Source: JAGVSZ01 sp035456405
GTDB taxonomy: Bacteria; Pseudomonadota; Gammaproteobacteria; Burkholderiales; SG8-39
Assembly: GCA_035456405.1 (NCBI GenBank)
Contig: DATIDG010000070.1
Span: 62,001-126,000, forward strand
Length of the DNA: 64,000 nt
Direction of reading: 5' to 3'
This document shows positions 33,829 through 41,976 of this stretch, one piece after another. Every line of letters starts with the position of its first letter. Position 1 is the first letter of the stretch. The notes beneath the pieces are model-generated. The model did not search any database, was not told the DNA's origin, and was given only the letters and a program-made list of their open reading frames with translations. Both the position numbers and the translations under genes were made by a program.

Positions 33829-34524
33829 TCACTGTGCGCGCGCCGGGCGCGCGAACGCCCAGGGCAACATCATGAGTGCCATCATTCCCACCACGGTTGC
33901 GAAGATGACCGGCAGGCGCTGCGGCCACGGGCCGAGCGCGTCGACGATCGTCGGCAGGGTCGGCTTCGACGGCCCGAGAAAGCCGTAGTTCGCGCCGATC
34001 GCGAGGTTCACCGCGATGGCGACCGCGGCGTAAACGCCGCCCGCGGCGGCTGCGAACCGCCAGTCGCGCCACGTCGGGCGGAAGCCGTGGACCGCGAGCG
34101 CGTACGCGGCGACGCCGACGATCATCCCGTGGCTCAGCCAGAAGTACCAGAACACGTGCGTCGCCGGCCCTTCCTCGAGCGCGGGCGTGATCAGCGCCTG
34201 GGTGCACAGTCCCAGGCCCCAGAAGTAGAGCAGCACCGCGAGCCACCGCGCGCGGGTGGCGAGGTAGAGCCCCGCGGCGAGCGCGGCCCAGTGGCACATC
34301 TGCAGCGGCAGCGTCTTGACCGGGTCGAGGCGCGGCGGCAGCAGCCACCACCCGTGCGCAGCGACCCAGACGACGACGAACGCGATGCCGATTGCGCGCT
34401 CGATGCCGCGCGCCCCATCGGCACGGCCGCTCAACCGCACGGCGCGGATCGCCGCAATCGTCGCGATCACGATCGCGAGGAGCGCCGCCGCGTGCAGGGC
34501 CGAGAAGGGCTCGAACCGTTCCAC
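33829..34524 (-). CDS. YwaF/TIGR02206 family integral membrane protein
   Basis: A 231-aa polytopic membrane protein with about six hydrophobic helices. Features include FEPFSALHAAALLAIVIATI, LPLQMCHWAALAAGLYLATR, HVFWYFWLSHGMIVGVAAYA and GANYGFLGPSKPTLPTIVDA, the last typical of the family. Function unknown. The best start is GTG 34524; no convincing ATG exists in this stretch. It begins 10 bp after the lipoprotein gene stop and ends 9 bp before the aminopeptidase start, so it belongs to this minus-strand run. Confidence 0.75.
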   Translation of the reverse strand: MERFEPFSALHAAALLAIVIATIAAIRAVRLSGRADGARGIERAIGIAFVVVWVAAHGWWLLPPRLDPVKTLPLQMCHWAALAAGLYLATRARWLAVLLYFWGLGLCTQALITPALEEGPATHVFWYFWLSHGMIVGVAAYALAVHGFRPTWRDWRFAAAAGGVYAAVAIAVNLAIGANYGFLGPSKPTLPTIVDALGPWPQRLPVIFATVVGMMALMMLPWAFARPARAQ

Positions 34525-34534
34525 GATGCGCCGT

Positions 34535-34993
34535 TCACGGCTCGCGCCGGAAGCGGAGCGTGCCCGAGTCCGCGGGCAACTCGACGAACAGCCTGCCGTC
34601 CTCGACGAAGAAGCCCGACGCGCGCTGCAGGTCGCGGAGGTACCGCCCGTCGAGCGAGCCCGGCGGGCACGCCATGCGCGTCGTCGCGATCGGCGCGAAC
34701 GAGAGCGCCCCTTCCGCGATCCGGTAGCTCCCGGTGCCGCGATTGCAGTCGGCGCGCACGAGGAGCCGCCCGTTCGCCGCCAGCTCGAGCGTGTAGCGGT
34801 CCGGCGCCGGGGATTCGATCGTCTCGACCGGCGTGACGGTCCGCTCCCACTGCCAGACCTTGCCCGTGACCGCATCGGGCGTGCGCACGCGGACCGGCAC
34901 GCTGCCGTCGTCCCGAGTGGTGCTGCAGCTCACGAGTGCGAGTCCTAGGATCAGTGCGAGGCCTGGCTTGCGCGGCGGCCGCTGCCCGCTCAT
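34535..34993 (-). CDS. META-domain lipoprotein
   Basis: A 152-aa exported protein. The N-terminus has a positive segment, a hydrophobic stretch (GLALILGLALVSC) and a lipobox with C23 as the likely lipidated cysteine. The rest resembles META/HslJ-like domains: GKVWQWERTV, YTLELAANGRLLVRADCNRG, TGSYRIAEGALSFAPIATTR, MACPPGSLDGRYLRDLQ. In other bacteria these proteins are linked to envelope stress and heat-shock resistance. ATG 34993 overlaps the methyltransferase stop (ATGA), so the two are coupled. Confidence 0.85.
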   Translation of the reverse strand: MSGQRPPRKPGLALILGLALVSCSTTRDDGSVPVRVRTPDAVTGKVWQWERTVTPVETIESPAPDRYTLELAANGRLLVRADCNRGTGSYRIAEGALSFAPIATTRMACPPGSLDGRYLRDLQRASGFFVEDGRLFVELPADSGTLRFRREP

Positions 34994-35607
34994 GGCCGGT
35001 CGGCCACCATCAGAAAGACCGGGAAGAGGCGCGTCTCGCCTGCGACCTTCCGTGGGTTCTCGTAGGCCGTCGCGAAGCGCACGTTTGTGAAACCGGCGCG
35101 GCGCGCCTTGGCCGCGAGCGCGTCCCGGTCGAAGCCGTTGTGGCCGTCGAACCCCGGGCCGTGGAACGCGCCGCCTTCGGAGTCGAGGTCGCCGATGCAC
35201 AGCCGGCCGCCGGGCGCGAGGACGGCGTGGAACTTGCGCAGGATCGCGTCGGTGTCGGGAATGTGGTGCAGCACCATCAGCAGGCACACGAGGTCGTAGC
35301 GCGCCGCGGGCAGCGGATCGGTGAGGAGGTCGAGCTTCACCGCGGTCATGTTGGGCGCTCCGGCCGCGGCGATCTTCCCGCGCAGCACCTCGAGCATGCG
35401 CTCGGACGCGTCCGCTAGGGCGAGCTCGCCGGGAAACGGCGCGAGCGCGAACCCGAGCAGTCCGGTTCCGCACCCGTACTCGAGCGCGCGCATGCCCGGC
35501 CGGAACGGCACCTCACGCCGGATCGCCGCGGCGACGGCGTGCGCCCGCTCGGCCTTGATCGGGTCGTTGTCCCAGGTGGCGGCGCGCTGGTCGAAGTCGG
35601 TCGTCAT
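34990..35607 (-). CDS. Class I SAM-dependent methyltransferase
   Basis: A 205-aa small-molecule-type methyltransferase. Motif I is ALEYGCGTGLLGFALAP, then LALADASERMLEVL, YDLVCLLMVLHHIPDTDAIL and APGGRLCIGDLDSEGG, with the late motif GFTNVRFATAYE. The substrate cannot be told. It sits between ilvA, whose stop is adjacent to its start, and the META lipoprotein, with which it overlaps. Confidence 0.88.
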   Translation of the reverse strand: MTTDFDQRAATWDNDPIKAERAHAVAAAIRREVPFRPGMRALEYGCGTGLLGFALAPFPGELALADASERMLEVLRGKIAAAGAPNMTAVKLDLLTDPLPAARYDLVCLLMVLHHIPDTDAILRKFHAVLAPGGRLCIGDLDSEGGAFHGPGFDGHNGFDRDALAAKARRAGFTNVRFATAYENPRKVAGETRLFPVFLMVADRP

Positions 35608-36816
35608 TCAGTCGTGCACCACTTCTGCCTTGAACCCCGCGCCGGCGAGCGCGGCGAGGATCTCCTGCACGTGCTCGGGGCCGCGCGTCTGCAGCACGAA
35701 CTCGACCTCCGCCGAGAGCACCGGCAGATCGGTGAAGGCGCGCTGGTGATGCACCTCCTCGATGTTCGCGTTCGCGTCCGCGAGGCACGCCGTCACCTTC
35801 GCGAGCGCGCCGGGGAGGTCGCGCATCTCGACGCGCAGCCGCGCGAGGCGGCCGGAGCGCACCAGCCCGCGCTCGATGATGTCGGACAGCACGAGCGGGT
35901 CGATGTTGCCGCCGGAGAGCACGACGCCGACCTTGCGGCCGCGGAAGCGCGCGGGATGGCGGAGCAGGGCGGCCAGGCCCGCCGCGCCGGCGCCCTCGAC
36001 GACTGTCTTCTCGATCTCCAGCAGCTGCACGATCGCCTGCTCGATGTCGCCGTCCTCGACGAGCAGCACGTCGGCGACGCACTCGCGGATGATCGGCAGC
36101 GTCAGGGCGCCGGGCTCCTTGACCGCGATGCCCTCGGCAATGGTCGAGCCGGCGAACGCGGCGTCGCGCCCGTGCAACGCGCAGTGCACCGCCGGGAAGC
36201 CGCTCGCCTGGACGCCGACGACCTCGATGCCGGGCTTCAGCGCCCGCGCCGCGATCGCCATGCCGGCGATCATCCCGCCACCGCCGACCGGGACGACGAG
36301 CGTCTCGAGCTGCGGCGCGGCGGCCAGCATCTCCAGCGCAATCGTTCCCTGTCCGGCGATCACCAGCGCGTCGTCGTACGGGTGCACCAGCGTCGCGCCG
36401 CGCTCCCTGGCGGTTGCGAGGCCGGCTTGCCGCGCCTCGTCGAACGTTTCACCGGCGAGAATCACCTCGGCGCCGAACCCGCGCGTCCGCTCGACCTTCA
36501 CGTGCGGCGTGAAGCGCGGCATCACGATCGTCGCGCGGACGCCGAGGCGCTCGGCGTGATACGCGACCGCCTGGGCATGGTTGCCTGCCGACACGGCCAG
36601 CACGCCCGCGGCGCGCTGCGCGGCGGTGAGCGTGCGCAGCTTGTTCAGCGCACCGCGCTCCTTGAACGCGGCGGTGAACTGCAGGTTCTCGAACTTGAGC
36701 CAGACCTCCGCGCCGGTGATCCCGGAAAGCGTGCGCGATGCGATGCACGGCGTCTCGACGACGTGGCCGGCGATTGCGGCGGCCGCCTCGCGGACGTGGT
36801 CGAGGGTGATGGTCAT
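35608..36816 (-). CDS. ilvA: Threonine ammonia-lyase with C-terminal ACT domain
   Basis: PLP enzyme that deaminates threonine to 2-oxobutyrate. The 402-aa protein has the PLP lysine K52 in QFTAAFKERGALNKL, AVSAGNHAQAVAYHAERLGV, and the glycine-rich phosphate cup VVPVGGGGMIAGMAIAARAL. EKTVVEGAGAAGLAALL and VLSGGNIDP follow. Residues ~330-402 form a single ACT-like domain (LARLRVEMRDLPGALAKVTA). It is the short form; the classical biosynthetic IlvA is ~500 aa. It precedes the methyltransferase directly. Confidence 0.93.
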   Translation of the reverse strand: MTITLDHVREAAAAIAGHVVETPCIASRTLSGITGAEVWLKFENLQFTAAFKERGALNKLRTLTAAQRAAGVLAVSAGNHAQAVAYHAERLGVRATIVMPRFTPHVKVERTRGFGAEVILAGETFDEARQAGLATARERGATLVHPYDDALVIAGQGTIALEMLAAAPQLETLVVPVGGGGMIAGMAIAARALKPGIEVVGVQASGFPAVHCALHGRDAAFAGSTIAEGIAVKEPGALTLPIIRECVADVLLVEDGDIEQAIVQLLEIEKTVVEGAGAAGLAALLRHPARFRGRKVGVVLSGGNIDPLVLSDIIERGLVRSGRLARLRVEMRDLPGALAKVTACLADANANIEEVHHQRAFTDLPVLSAEVEFVLQTRGPEHVQEILAALAGAGFKAEVVHD

Positions 36817-36820
36817 CGGC

Positions 36821-37237
36821 TCAGAACGGCTTGAGCACGACGAGCAGCACCGCAGCGAGGAGCATCAGCACCGGCGCCTCGTTGAACCAGCGGAACCAGA
36901 CGTGCGAGCGCGTAGGGGCGCCCGCTTCGAACTTCGCGAGCAGCCGCCCGCAGGCATGGTGATAGCCGAGCAGGAGGATGACCACGCCGAGCTTTGCGTG
37001 CATCCACCCGCTGCGCGCGCCCAGGCCGTAACCGAGCCACAGCCAAAGGCCGAACACGATAGCCGGAGCGGAGAGGATCGTCATGAACTTGTAGAGCTTG
37101 CGCGCCATCAGCAGGAGCCGCGCGCGCGCCGTCGCGTCCGTCTCCATCGCCAAGTTCACGAAGATCCGGGGGAGATAGAAGAGGCCGGCGAACCAAGCGA
37201 TCACGAAAAGAATATGAAACGCCTTCACCCAAAGCAC
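36821..37237 (-). CDS. hemJ: Protoporphyrinogen oxidase HemJ
   Basis: Oxygen-independent-type membrane protoporphyrinogen IX oxidase (138 aa, UPF0093/CopD-like). It starts MLWVKAFHILFVIAWFAGLF with the conserved early histidine, then YLPRIFVNLAMETD, YKFMTILSAPAIVFGLWLWL, WMHAKLGVVILLLGYHHACG and a C-terminal helix. Four transmembrane helices are visible. It ends only 5 bp before ilvA begins. The 110 bp upstream to the ABC permease hold nothing recognisable. Confidence 0.9.
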   Translation of the reverse strand: MLWVKAFHILFVIAWFAGLFYLPRIFVNLAMETDATARARLLLMARKLYKFMTILSAPAIVFGLWLWLGYGLGARSGWMHAKLGVVILLLGYHHACGRLLAKFEAGAPTRSHVWFRWFNEAPVLMLLAAVLLVVLKPF

Positions 37238-37347
37238 GGTGGTGCCTCAGTGACGATTCCACCTGTATTGGGGGATATGCAAGGAGGTGTGCCCCCTTGC
37301 TCGTTCCGGCTACGAATACGATGCAGCGCCTTGACCCAGAGCATTCT

Positions 37348-38130
37348 TCAGCTGGCGAGACGGCGGCGGAAAAGGACGAGCGCAGCATAGAACCCGGCCA
37401 TCGCGTAGGCAAGCAACACCCCCATGTGCAGCAGCGCGTCCGATGGCATCGAGCCGTTGAGCAACGGCCGCACGAGCTCGGTCGCATGGACGAGCGGCAG
37501 GACGTGGGCGATGGTCTGCATCACGGCCGGCAGCTGCTCGACCGGGAAGAACACGCCCGACAGCATCGCCATCGGCGTGATCACCAGCGTGAAGTAGTAG
37601 CTGAAGAAGTCGTAGGAGGGCGACAGCGCGGTGATCACGAGCCCAAGCGCGCCGAAGCACAGGCCCATGAGCGGCACGACGGCGAGCGCCAGGAGCGCGG
37701 TCGGCATCGTCACCAGGCCAAGCGCCCAGATGACGAGGAAGATCGCGAGCCCGGAGAGGAAGCTCTTGGCCGCCGCCCACACCAGCTCCGCCAGCACCAC
37801 GTCGTCGAGCCCCACCGGCGCGTTGACGATCGCGTCCCAGGTCTTCTGGACGTGCATCCGCGAAAAGGCTGAGTAGAGCGCCTCGAACGTCGCAGTGTTC
37901 ATCGTCGAGAAGCACACCGTGCCGGCGGCGAGGAAGGCGATGTACGGCCGCCCGTCGACCTCCGGCATGAGCGCGCCGAGGCCGTAGCCGAGGCCGAGCA
38001 TGTAGATCGTCGGGTCGGCGAGGTTGAAGAGCACCGACGGCGCGGCGAGCTTGCGCCAGACGAGGAAGTTGCGGCGCCACACCGGAACGAAGCGGCGGCT
38101 TAGGCGCGGGAGCGCGTAGGCGGTGGTCAT
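37348..38130 (-). CDS. ABC-2 type transporter permease (NodJ/DrrB-like)
   Basis: Membrane subunit of an ABC-2 exporter, 260 aa with about six helices. Typical stretches are NLADPTIYMLGLGYGLGALM, MHVQKTWDAIVNAPVGLDDV, YYFTLVITPMAMLSGVFFPV and LPLVHATELVRPLLNG. I chose ATG 38130 because GGAGGCAAGC precedes it; an upstream start is possible. The matching ATPase is on the same strand at 39368-40285, but two GFA genes now lie between. The transported substrate is unknown. Confidence 0.88.
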   Translation of the reverse strand: MTTAYALPRLSRRFVPVWRRNFLVWRKLAAPSVLFNLADPTIYMLGLGYGLGALMPEVDGRPYIAFLAAGTVCFSTMNTATFEALYSAFSRMHVQKTWDAIVNAPVGLDDVVLAELVWAAAKSFLSGLAIFLVIWALGLVTMPTALLALAVVPLMGLCFGALGLVITALSPSYDFFSYYFTLVITPMAMLSGVFFPVEQLPAVMQTIAHVLPLVHATELVRPLLNGSMPSDALLHMGVLLAYAMAGFYAALVLFRRRLAS

Positions 38131-38187
38131 GCTTGCCTCCTGGCGCGGGTGCACGTGCCCGCTACGGACCCTCGACGGCGGGACATC

Positions 38188-38622
38188 TTAGACGGCGCCG
38201 ACGACCGGCGTCCATCGCTGTTCGCGACGCGCGGCGCGCTGCTCGGCGCTCTCCGTCCCGTAGTCCTTGACCTCGGGCGGCGGGAGGCCGGCGGGGCGGT
38301 TCTTCATCGCGTTGACGTTGACGATCCCGAATCGCCCACGCGCGGTGCTGAAGACGGCGCCGAGGTACGTGCCGCAGTTCCGGCAGATCAGGAAGTCGGC
38401 GGTGCGCTTGGCGAAGCGGTAGCGGTTGAGCGCGCCGGCGGTGTGCTCGCAGAACTCCAGGCTGCCGCCGGGATCGGACGTGGTTACGCCGGCATGCGAG
38501 CAGCAGAAGGAGCACTGGCATGCGCGGACGCTCCATGCGGTCGGCGGAACGTCGGTGCGGTAGGCGTAGCCGACCGCGCCGCAGTGGCAGGCGCCTTCGA
38601 ACAATGCGCTTTCGGTGTCCAT
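38188..38622 (-). CDS. GFA / CENP-V family zinc protein (first copy)
   Basis: A 144-aa member of the glutathione-dependent formaldehyde-activating (Mis18/CENP-V-like) family. Zinc-binding cysteines occur as CHCGAVGYAY near the N-terminus, CQCSFCCSHAGV in the middle and CRNCGTYLGAVF. GAGGA lies 8 bases before ATG 38622. Many members are not true GFA enzymes, so activity is open. It is one of two divergent GFA paralogues in tandem between an ABC permease and its ATPase. Confidence 0.88.
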   Translation of the reverse strand: MDTESALFEGACHCGAVGYAYRTDVPPTAWSVRACQCSFCCSHAGVTTSDPGGSLEFCEHTAGALNRYRFAKRTADFLICRNCGTYLGAVFSTARGRFGIVNVNAMKNRPAGLPPPEVKDYGTESAEQRAARREQRWTPVVGAV

Positions 38623-38708
38623 CACCAGCGTCCTCGTGGTCAAAGGTCGTCCATTCCTCACCGGTCGTCTCCTCGTCGAACACCGCATCCCACTCGTGTG
38701 GATCGCGA

Positions 38709-39107
38709 TCACCCGTCTGACCGCGCTTCGCGGTGCTCGGGGAGACCATCGCCCAACTTGATCCACCCGAGCTTACTGCTCGTGCGCGTGTGATCCTCCG
38801 GCGGCAGCCGTTCGGGATCATCGAGACTGCATGTCGTGACGTCGATCTCGTCCGAGGCGTCGTCGAGTTCAAAAGTCAACTGGGTGCCGCAGCGAGGGCA
38901 GAAGCTCCGCATGCCCTTTGGGGTTGATCTGAATCGGGTCGGTCCGCCTTGGACAAACCGGAACTCGGACCGTGGCACGCTGAACCAGGCTACAAATGGG
39001 GCGCCCGTCGTTCGGCGGCAGATCGAGCAGTGGCAATTCGTCAGGTGAAAGGGCGTGCCTCCCGCCTCGTAGCGGATGCCGCCACAGAAGCAACCACCTT
39101 TCAGCAT
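38709..39107 (-). CDS. GFA / CENP-V family zinc protein (second copy)
   Basis: A 132-aa paralogue of the neighbouring GFA gene. It begins MLKGGCFCGGIRYEAGGTPF, then HCSICRRTTGAPFVAWFSVP, RSFCPRCGTQLTFELD and DEIDVTTCSLDDPERLPPED. AAGGAGGG precedes ATG 39107. The codon pattern and local base composition look less GC-rich than the flanking ABC genes, suggesting later arrival. An inverted repeat lies just upstream. Confidence 0.9.
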   Translation of the reverse strand: MLKGGCFCGGIRYEAGGTPFHLTNCHCSICRRTTGAPFVAWFSVPRSEFRFVQGGPTRFRSTPKGMRSFCPRCGTQLTFELDDASDEIDVTTCSLDDPERLPPEDHTRTSSKLGWIKLGDGLPEHREARSDG

Positions 39108-39145
39108 CTCAACGCCCTCCTTGGGCACTGCGCCGCCGTGAAGCT

Positions 39146-39180
39146 CACGCTGAGAACTCAGCGGCAGGGCTCTCAGCGTG
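39146..39180. repeat. Perfect 10-bp inverted repeat upstream of the GFA pair
   Basis: CACGCTGAGA (39146-39155) and TCTCAGCGTG (39171-39180) are exact reverse complements with a 15-bp spacer. They lie in the 260-bp gap between the second GFA gene and the ABC ATPase. Could be a leader hairpin, an operator, or a trace of insertion. Confidence 0.6.
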
Positions 39181-39367
39181 TCGATGATCGCAGGCGACCG
39201 GACCCGGGTTGAGGTACCGCAAGAGCCGGTGCCGACGCACCACACTTGAATCCCAAGCCACCCGGGAATCCGTGTCTTGTACTCATAAACCGCCCCGTAA
39301 GCGATCGCGAAACACACCAAATCGCCAGCTCGCGCGTACCGGTCCTGCCTGGGTGAGGTCGTCCACC

Positions 39368-40285
39368 TCAGTCCCGCAGCTCGCGACCCGTCAGCTTCAG
39401 GAACACGTCCTCCAGGTTCGCCGGACGGTGCAAATAGCGTAGCCCCGACTGCCGCTCGAGGTGCGCGAGCAGCGGCGCCGGGTCGCGCACGTAGCAGAAC
39501 GCCGTGTCGCCGGCGCGCTCGACCCGAGCCGCCAGCCCGCGCGCTTCGCCTTCGCTCCAGCCGTCCAGCCCATCCCCGTGCACCTCGACCACCTGCGGCT
39601 CGATGTGCGTGGCGATCAGCTCGCGCGGGCTGCCCTCGGTAATGAAGCGCCCGCGGTCCATGACGACGAGCCGCGTGCACAGGCGCTCGGCCTCCTCCAT
39701 GAAGTGCGAGGTCAGGAGGATCGTCTTGCCGCGCGCGAGCAGCTGCTTCAGCCGGTCCCACATCACGTGGCGCGCCTGCGGGTCGAGGCCGGTGGTCGGC
39801 TCGTCGAGGACGAGGAAGTCGGGGTCGTTCACGAGCGCGCGCGCAAGCGTCAGCCGGCGCCGCATCCCGCCGGAGAGCGTCTGGATGCGCGAACCGGCCC
39901 GGCTCGCGAGGCCGGCGAAGTCGAGCAGCTCCGGCACCCGGCCACGGATGGTCTCGTCGTCGAGGCCGAAGTAGCGGCCGTACACGATGAGGTTCTCGGT
40001 GACGGTGAAGTCCGGGTCGAGGTTGTCGAACTGCGGCACCACGCCCACCGACCGCCGTGCGCGCCGGGCGCGGCGCGGCACCGGCTCGCCCATCAGCTCG
40101 ATCGTGCCGCCCTCGGGCTCGATCAACCCGAGGGCGAGACGGAGCGTGGTGGTCTTGCCTGCCCCGTTCGGGCCGAGCAGGCCGAAGCATTCGCCGCGGC
40201 GGATGTCGAACGTCACCCCGGCGACGACTTCGGCGTCGCCGTAACGTTTGCGGAGATTCGTGACGCGCAGAACCGGCCCGGTCAC
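39368..40285 (-). CDS. ABC transporter ATP-binding protein (NodI/DrrA-like)
   Basis: ATPase subunit of an ABC-2 exporter, 305 aa. Walker A LLGPNGAGKTTTLRLALGLI, Q-loop VGVVPQFDNLDPDFTVTENL, signature LSGGMRRRLTLARALVNDPD, Walker B FLVLDEPTTGLDPQARHVMW and the switch histidine in ILLTSHFMEEAERLC are all intact. The GTG start at 40285 overlaps the upstream stop as GTGA. Its natural partner is the permease at 37348-38130. Confidence 0.93.
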   Translation of the reverse strand: MTGPVLRVTNLRKRYGDAEVVAGVTFDIRRGECFGLLGPNGAGKTTTLRLALGLIEPEGGTIELMGEPVPRRARRARRSVGVVPQFDNLDPDFTVTENLIVYGRYFGLDDETIRGRVPELLDFAGLASRAGSRIQTLSGGMRRRLTLARALVNDPDFLVLDEPTTGLDPQARHVMWDRLKQLLARGKTILLTSHFMEEAERLCTRLVVMDRGRFITEGSPRELIATHIEPQVVEVHGDGLDGWSEGEARGLAARVERAGDTAFCYVRDPAPLLAHLERQSGLRYLHRPANLEDVFLKLTGRELRD

Positions 40286-40938
40286 GCCCGCCACTGGCCC
40301 TTCACGATGTTGCGCAGCACGTGCAGCCGGCGATGGAAGAAGTGGTCGGCGCCCGGGACGAGGACGATCGGCAGCTCCTGCGGGCGCGCCCACTCGAGCA
40401 CGTTCGCGAGCGGCGCGGTCTCGTCGAGCTCGCCGTGGATGACGATGGTGTCGACGGGTACGGTCCCCGGCACGTAGGTGCGCCCGCCGGCGACGAGCCC
40501 GTTCGGCATGCCGACGAGCACCATGCGCTCGACTGGCACGCGCGCCGCAACGCGCGTCTGCACGTAGGCGCCGAACGAAAAGCCGGCGAGCGCGACGGGC
40601 AGCGGCCCGAAGCGCCCCTGCGCCCACTCGATCACCGCGACGAGGTCGTCAGTCTCGCCGTTGCCGTGGTCGTGCGTGCCTTCGCTGGCGCCCACGCCGC
40701 GGAAGTTCGGCCGGATCGCGACGTAGCCCAGGTCGGCGAAGGTGCGCGCAAGGGTCTGCGCCACCTTGTTGTCCAGCGCGCCGCCGAACAGCGGATGTGG
40801 ATGCGCGACCAGCCCGAGGCCGCGCGCGGGCTCGTCCGCGCCCTCGGTCGGGAAGACCGAGGGGTGGTCGATGACGACTTCGATGCTGCCTGCGGGGCCC
40901 TTTACGGCGAGCCGCTCCGGCGGCCGCCGCACCGTCAT
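40282..40938 (-). CDS. Alpha/beta hydrolase
   Basis: A 218-aa alpha/beta-hydrolase related to short dienelactone/YfhR-like proteins. LVAHPHPLFGGALDNKVAQT forms the oxyanion region, RPNFRGVGASEGTHDHG follows, and the nucleophile elbow is GFSFGAYVQT. HGELDET supplies the aspartate and PGADHFFHRRL the histidine. The substrate is unknown. ATG 40938 overlaps the ferredoxin stop, and its own stop overlaps the ABC ATPase start, so the three are coupled. Confidence 0.88.
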   Translation of the reverse strand: MTVRRPPERLAVKGPAGSIEVVIDHPSVFPTEGADEPARGLGLVAHPHPLFGGALDNKVAQTLARTFADLGYVAIRPNFRGVGASEGTHDHGNGETDDLVAVIEWAQGRFGPLPVALAGFSFGAYVQTRVAARVPVERMVLVGMPNGLVAGGRTYVPGTVPVDTIVIHGELDETAPLANVLEWARPQELPIVLVPGADHFFHRRLHVLRNIVKGQWRA

Positions 40939-41243
40939 ATGCGCAGCCGCTCGACGATGCGACCGTCCTTGAGATGCTCCTCGACGATCTCGTCGATGTC
41001 CGCCTTGTCGACGTACGTGTACCAGACTTCCTCCGGGTACACGACGATCACGGGGCCTTCGTCGCAGCGGTCGAGGCAGCCGGCCTTGTTGACCCGCACC
41101 TTCCCCTGGCCCGCGAGGCCGAGCGCCTTCACCCGGCTCTTCGCGTAGTCGCGCATCTCGTCGGCCTTGTGGTTCTGGCAGCAGTTCTCCCCGGGCTCGC
41201 GCTGGTTGCAGCAAAAGAAAACGTGGTGCCTGTAATAGCTCAT
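40935..41243 (-). CDS. Thioredoxin-like [2Fe-2S] ferredoxin
   Basis: A 102-aa protein of the shethna-type, thioredoxin-fold 2Fe-2S ferredoxin family. The cluster cysteines are in HHVFFCCNQREPGENCCQNH and, later, in NKAGCLDRCDEGPVIVVYPE. It ends with the usual WYTYVDKADIDEIVEEHL. Electron partners are not evident. It heads the ferredoxin-hydrolase-ABC ATPase run and is divergent from queC. Confidence 0.92.
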   Translation of the reverse strand: MSYYRHHVFFCCNQREPGENCCQNHKADEMRDYAKSRVKALGLAGQGKVRVNKAGCLDRCDEGPVIVVYPEEVWYTYVDKADIDEIVEEHLKDGRIVERLRI

Positions 41244-41324
41244 GGGAGAAGGGTCTTGCCGCGATGCGGCGCCGCCGAGATTCTACAGGGCCGATGTGCC
41301 TGCCAGGCGTGCTAGGCTCGTTGC

Positions 41325-41942
41325 ATGGAAAGCGCGTCCATCCTGCTTCTCTCCGGCGGCGTGGAGAGCGCGACGCTGCTCGCGCAGCTCGCGGACGCGG
41401 GCGAGCCGGTGCAGGGACTGTTCATCGACTACGGGCAGCGCGGCGCCGTCGAGGAGCGTCGCGCCGCGGAGACCCACTGCGGGCGGCTCGGCGTCGAGCT
41501 CGTCGCGCTCGACCTCGCGCGTGTCGGCGCGACCTTCCGCCGCGGCCAGGACCGCAAGGCCCACGTGCCGCTGCCGCACCGCAATCTCGTCGCGCTGTCG
41601 CTCGGGCTGTCGTACGCCGCCAACCTCGGCGCGCAGCGGCTCTATCTCGCCGCGAACCGCGAGGACACGACCGAATACCCTTCCTCTTCGCACGCCTTCC
41701 TCGCGCAGTTCCGGCTGGTCTGCGGGCTGCTCGGCGACGTCGAGCTGCGCACGCCGTATCTCGACTTCTCGAAGGCGGACGTGATCCGGCGCGGGATCGA
41801 GCTCGGCGTCGACTACGACACCACGTACTCTTGCCTGCTCGGCTACCCGGTGCACTGCGGCCGCTGCCCGCAGTGCCTGAAGCGCCGCGACGCGTTCCGC
41901 GCGGCGGGGCTGGAGGAGCCGGCGGGGTTCTACCGCGCGTAG
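41325..41942 (+). CDS. queC: 7-cyano-7-deazaguanine synthase QueC (variant PP-loop)
   Basis: ATP-dependent enzyme making preQ0 for queuosine biosynthesis (205 aa). The PP-loop is SGGVES at residues 10-15, where most family members have SGG-x-DS, so aspartate is replaced by glutamate. Later motifs are FIDYGQRGAVEERRA, VPLPHRNLVALSLGLSYAAN and the zinc knuckle CLLGYPVHCGRCPQCLKRRD with four cysteines. It is slightly shorter than the usual 220-230 aa. The variant PP-loop leaves room for a related ExsB-like role. No other queuosine gene is in the window. Confidence 0.85.
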   Translation: MESASILLLSGGVESATLLAQLADAGEPVQGLFIDYGQRGAVEERRAAETHCGRLGVELVALDLARVGATFRRGQDRKAHVPLPHRNLVALSLGLSYAANLGAQRLYLAANREDTTEYPSSSHAFLAQFRLVCGLLGDVELRTPYLDFSKADVIRRGIELGVDYDTTYSCLLGYPVHCGRCPQCLKRRDAFRAAGLEEPAGFYRA

Positions 41943-41976
41943 GTGGCGCGGGCCGGCGGATCGTGCAGGTCGGTCC

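Noticed and set aside
39108..39367. An integron attC site or a transposon end around the GFA genes
   Set aside because: The inverted repeat is there, but I could not find the attC core sites, an integrase, a transposase or target-site duplications.
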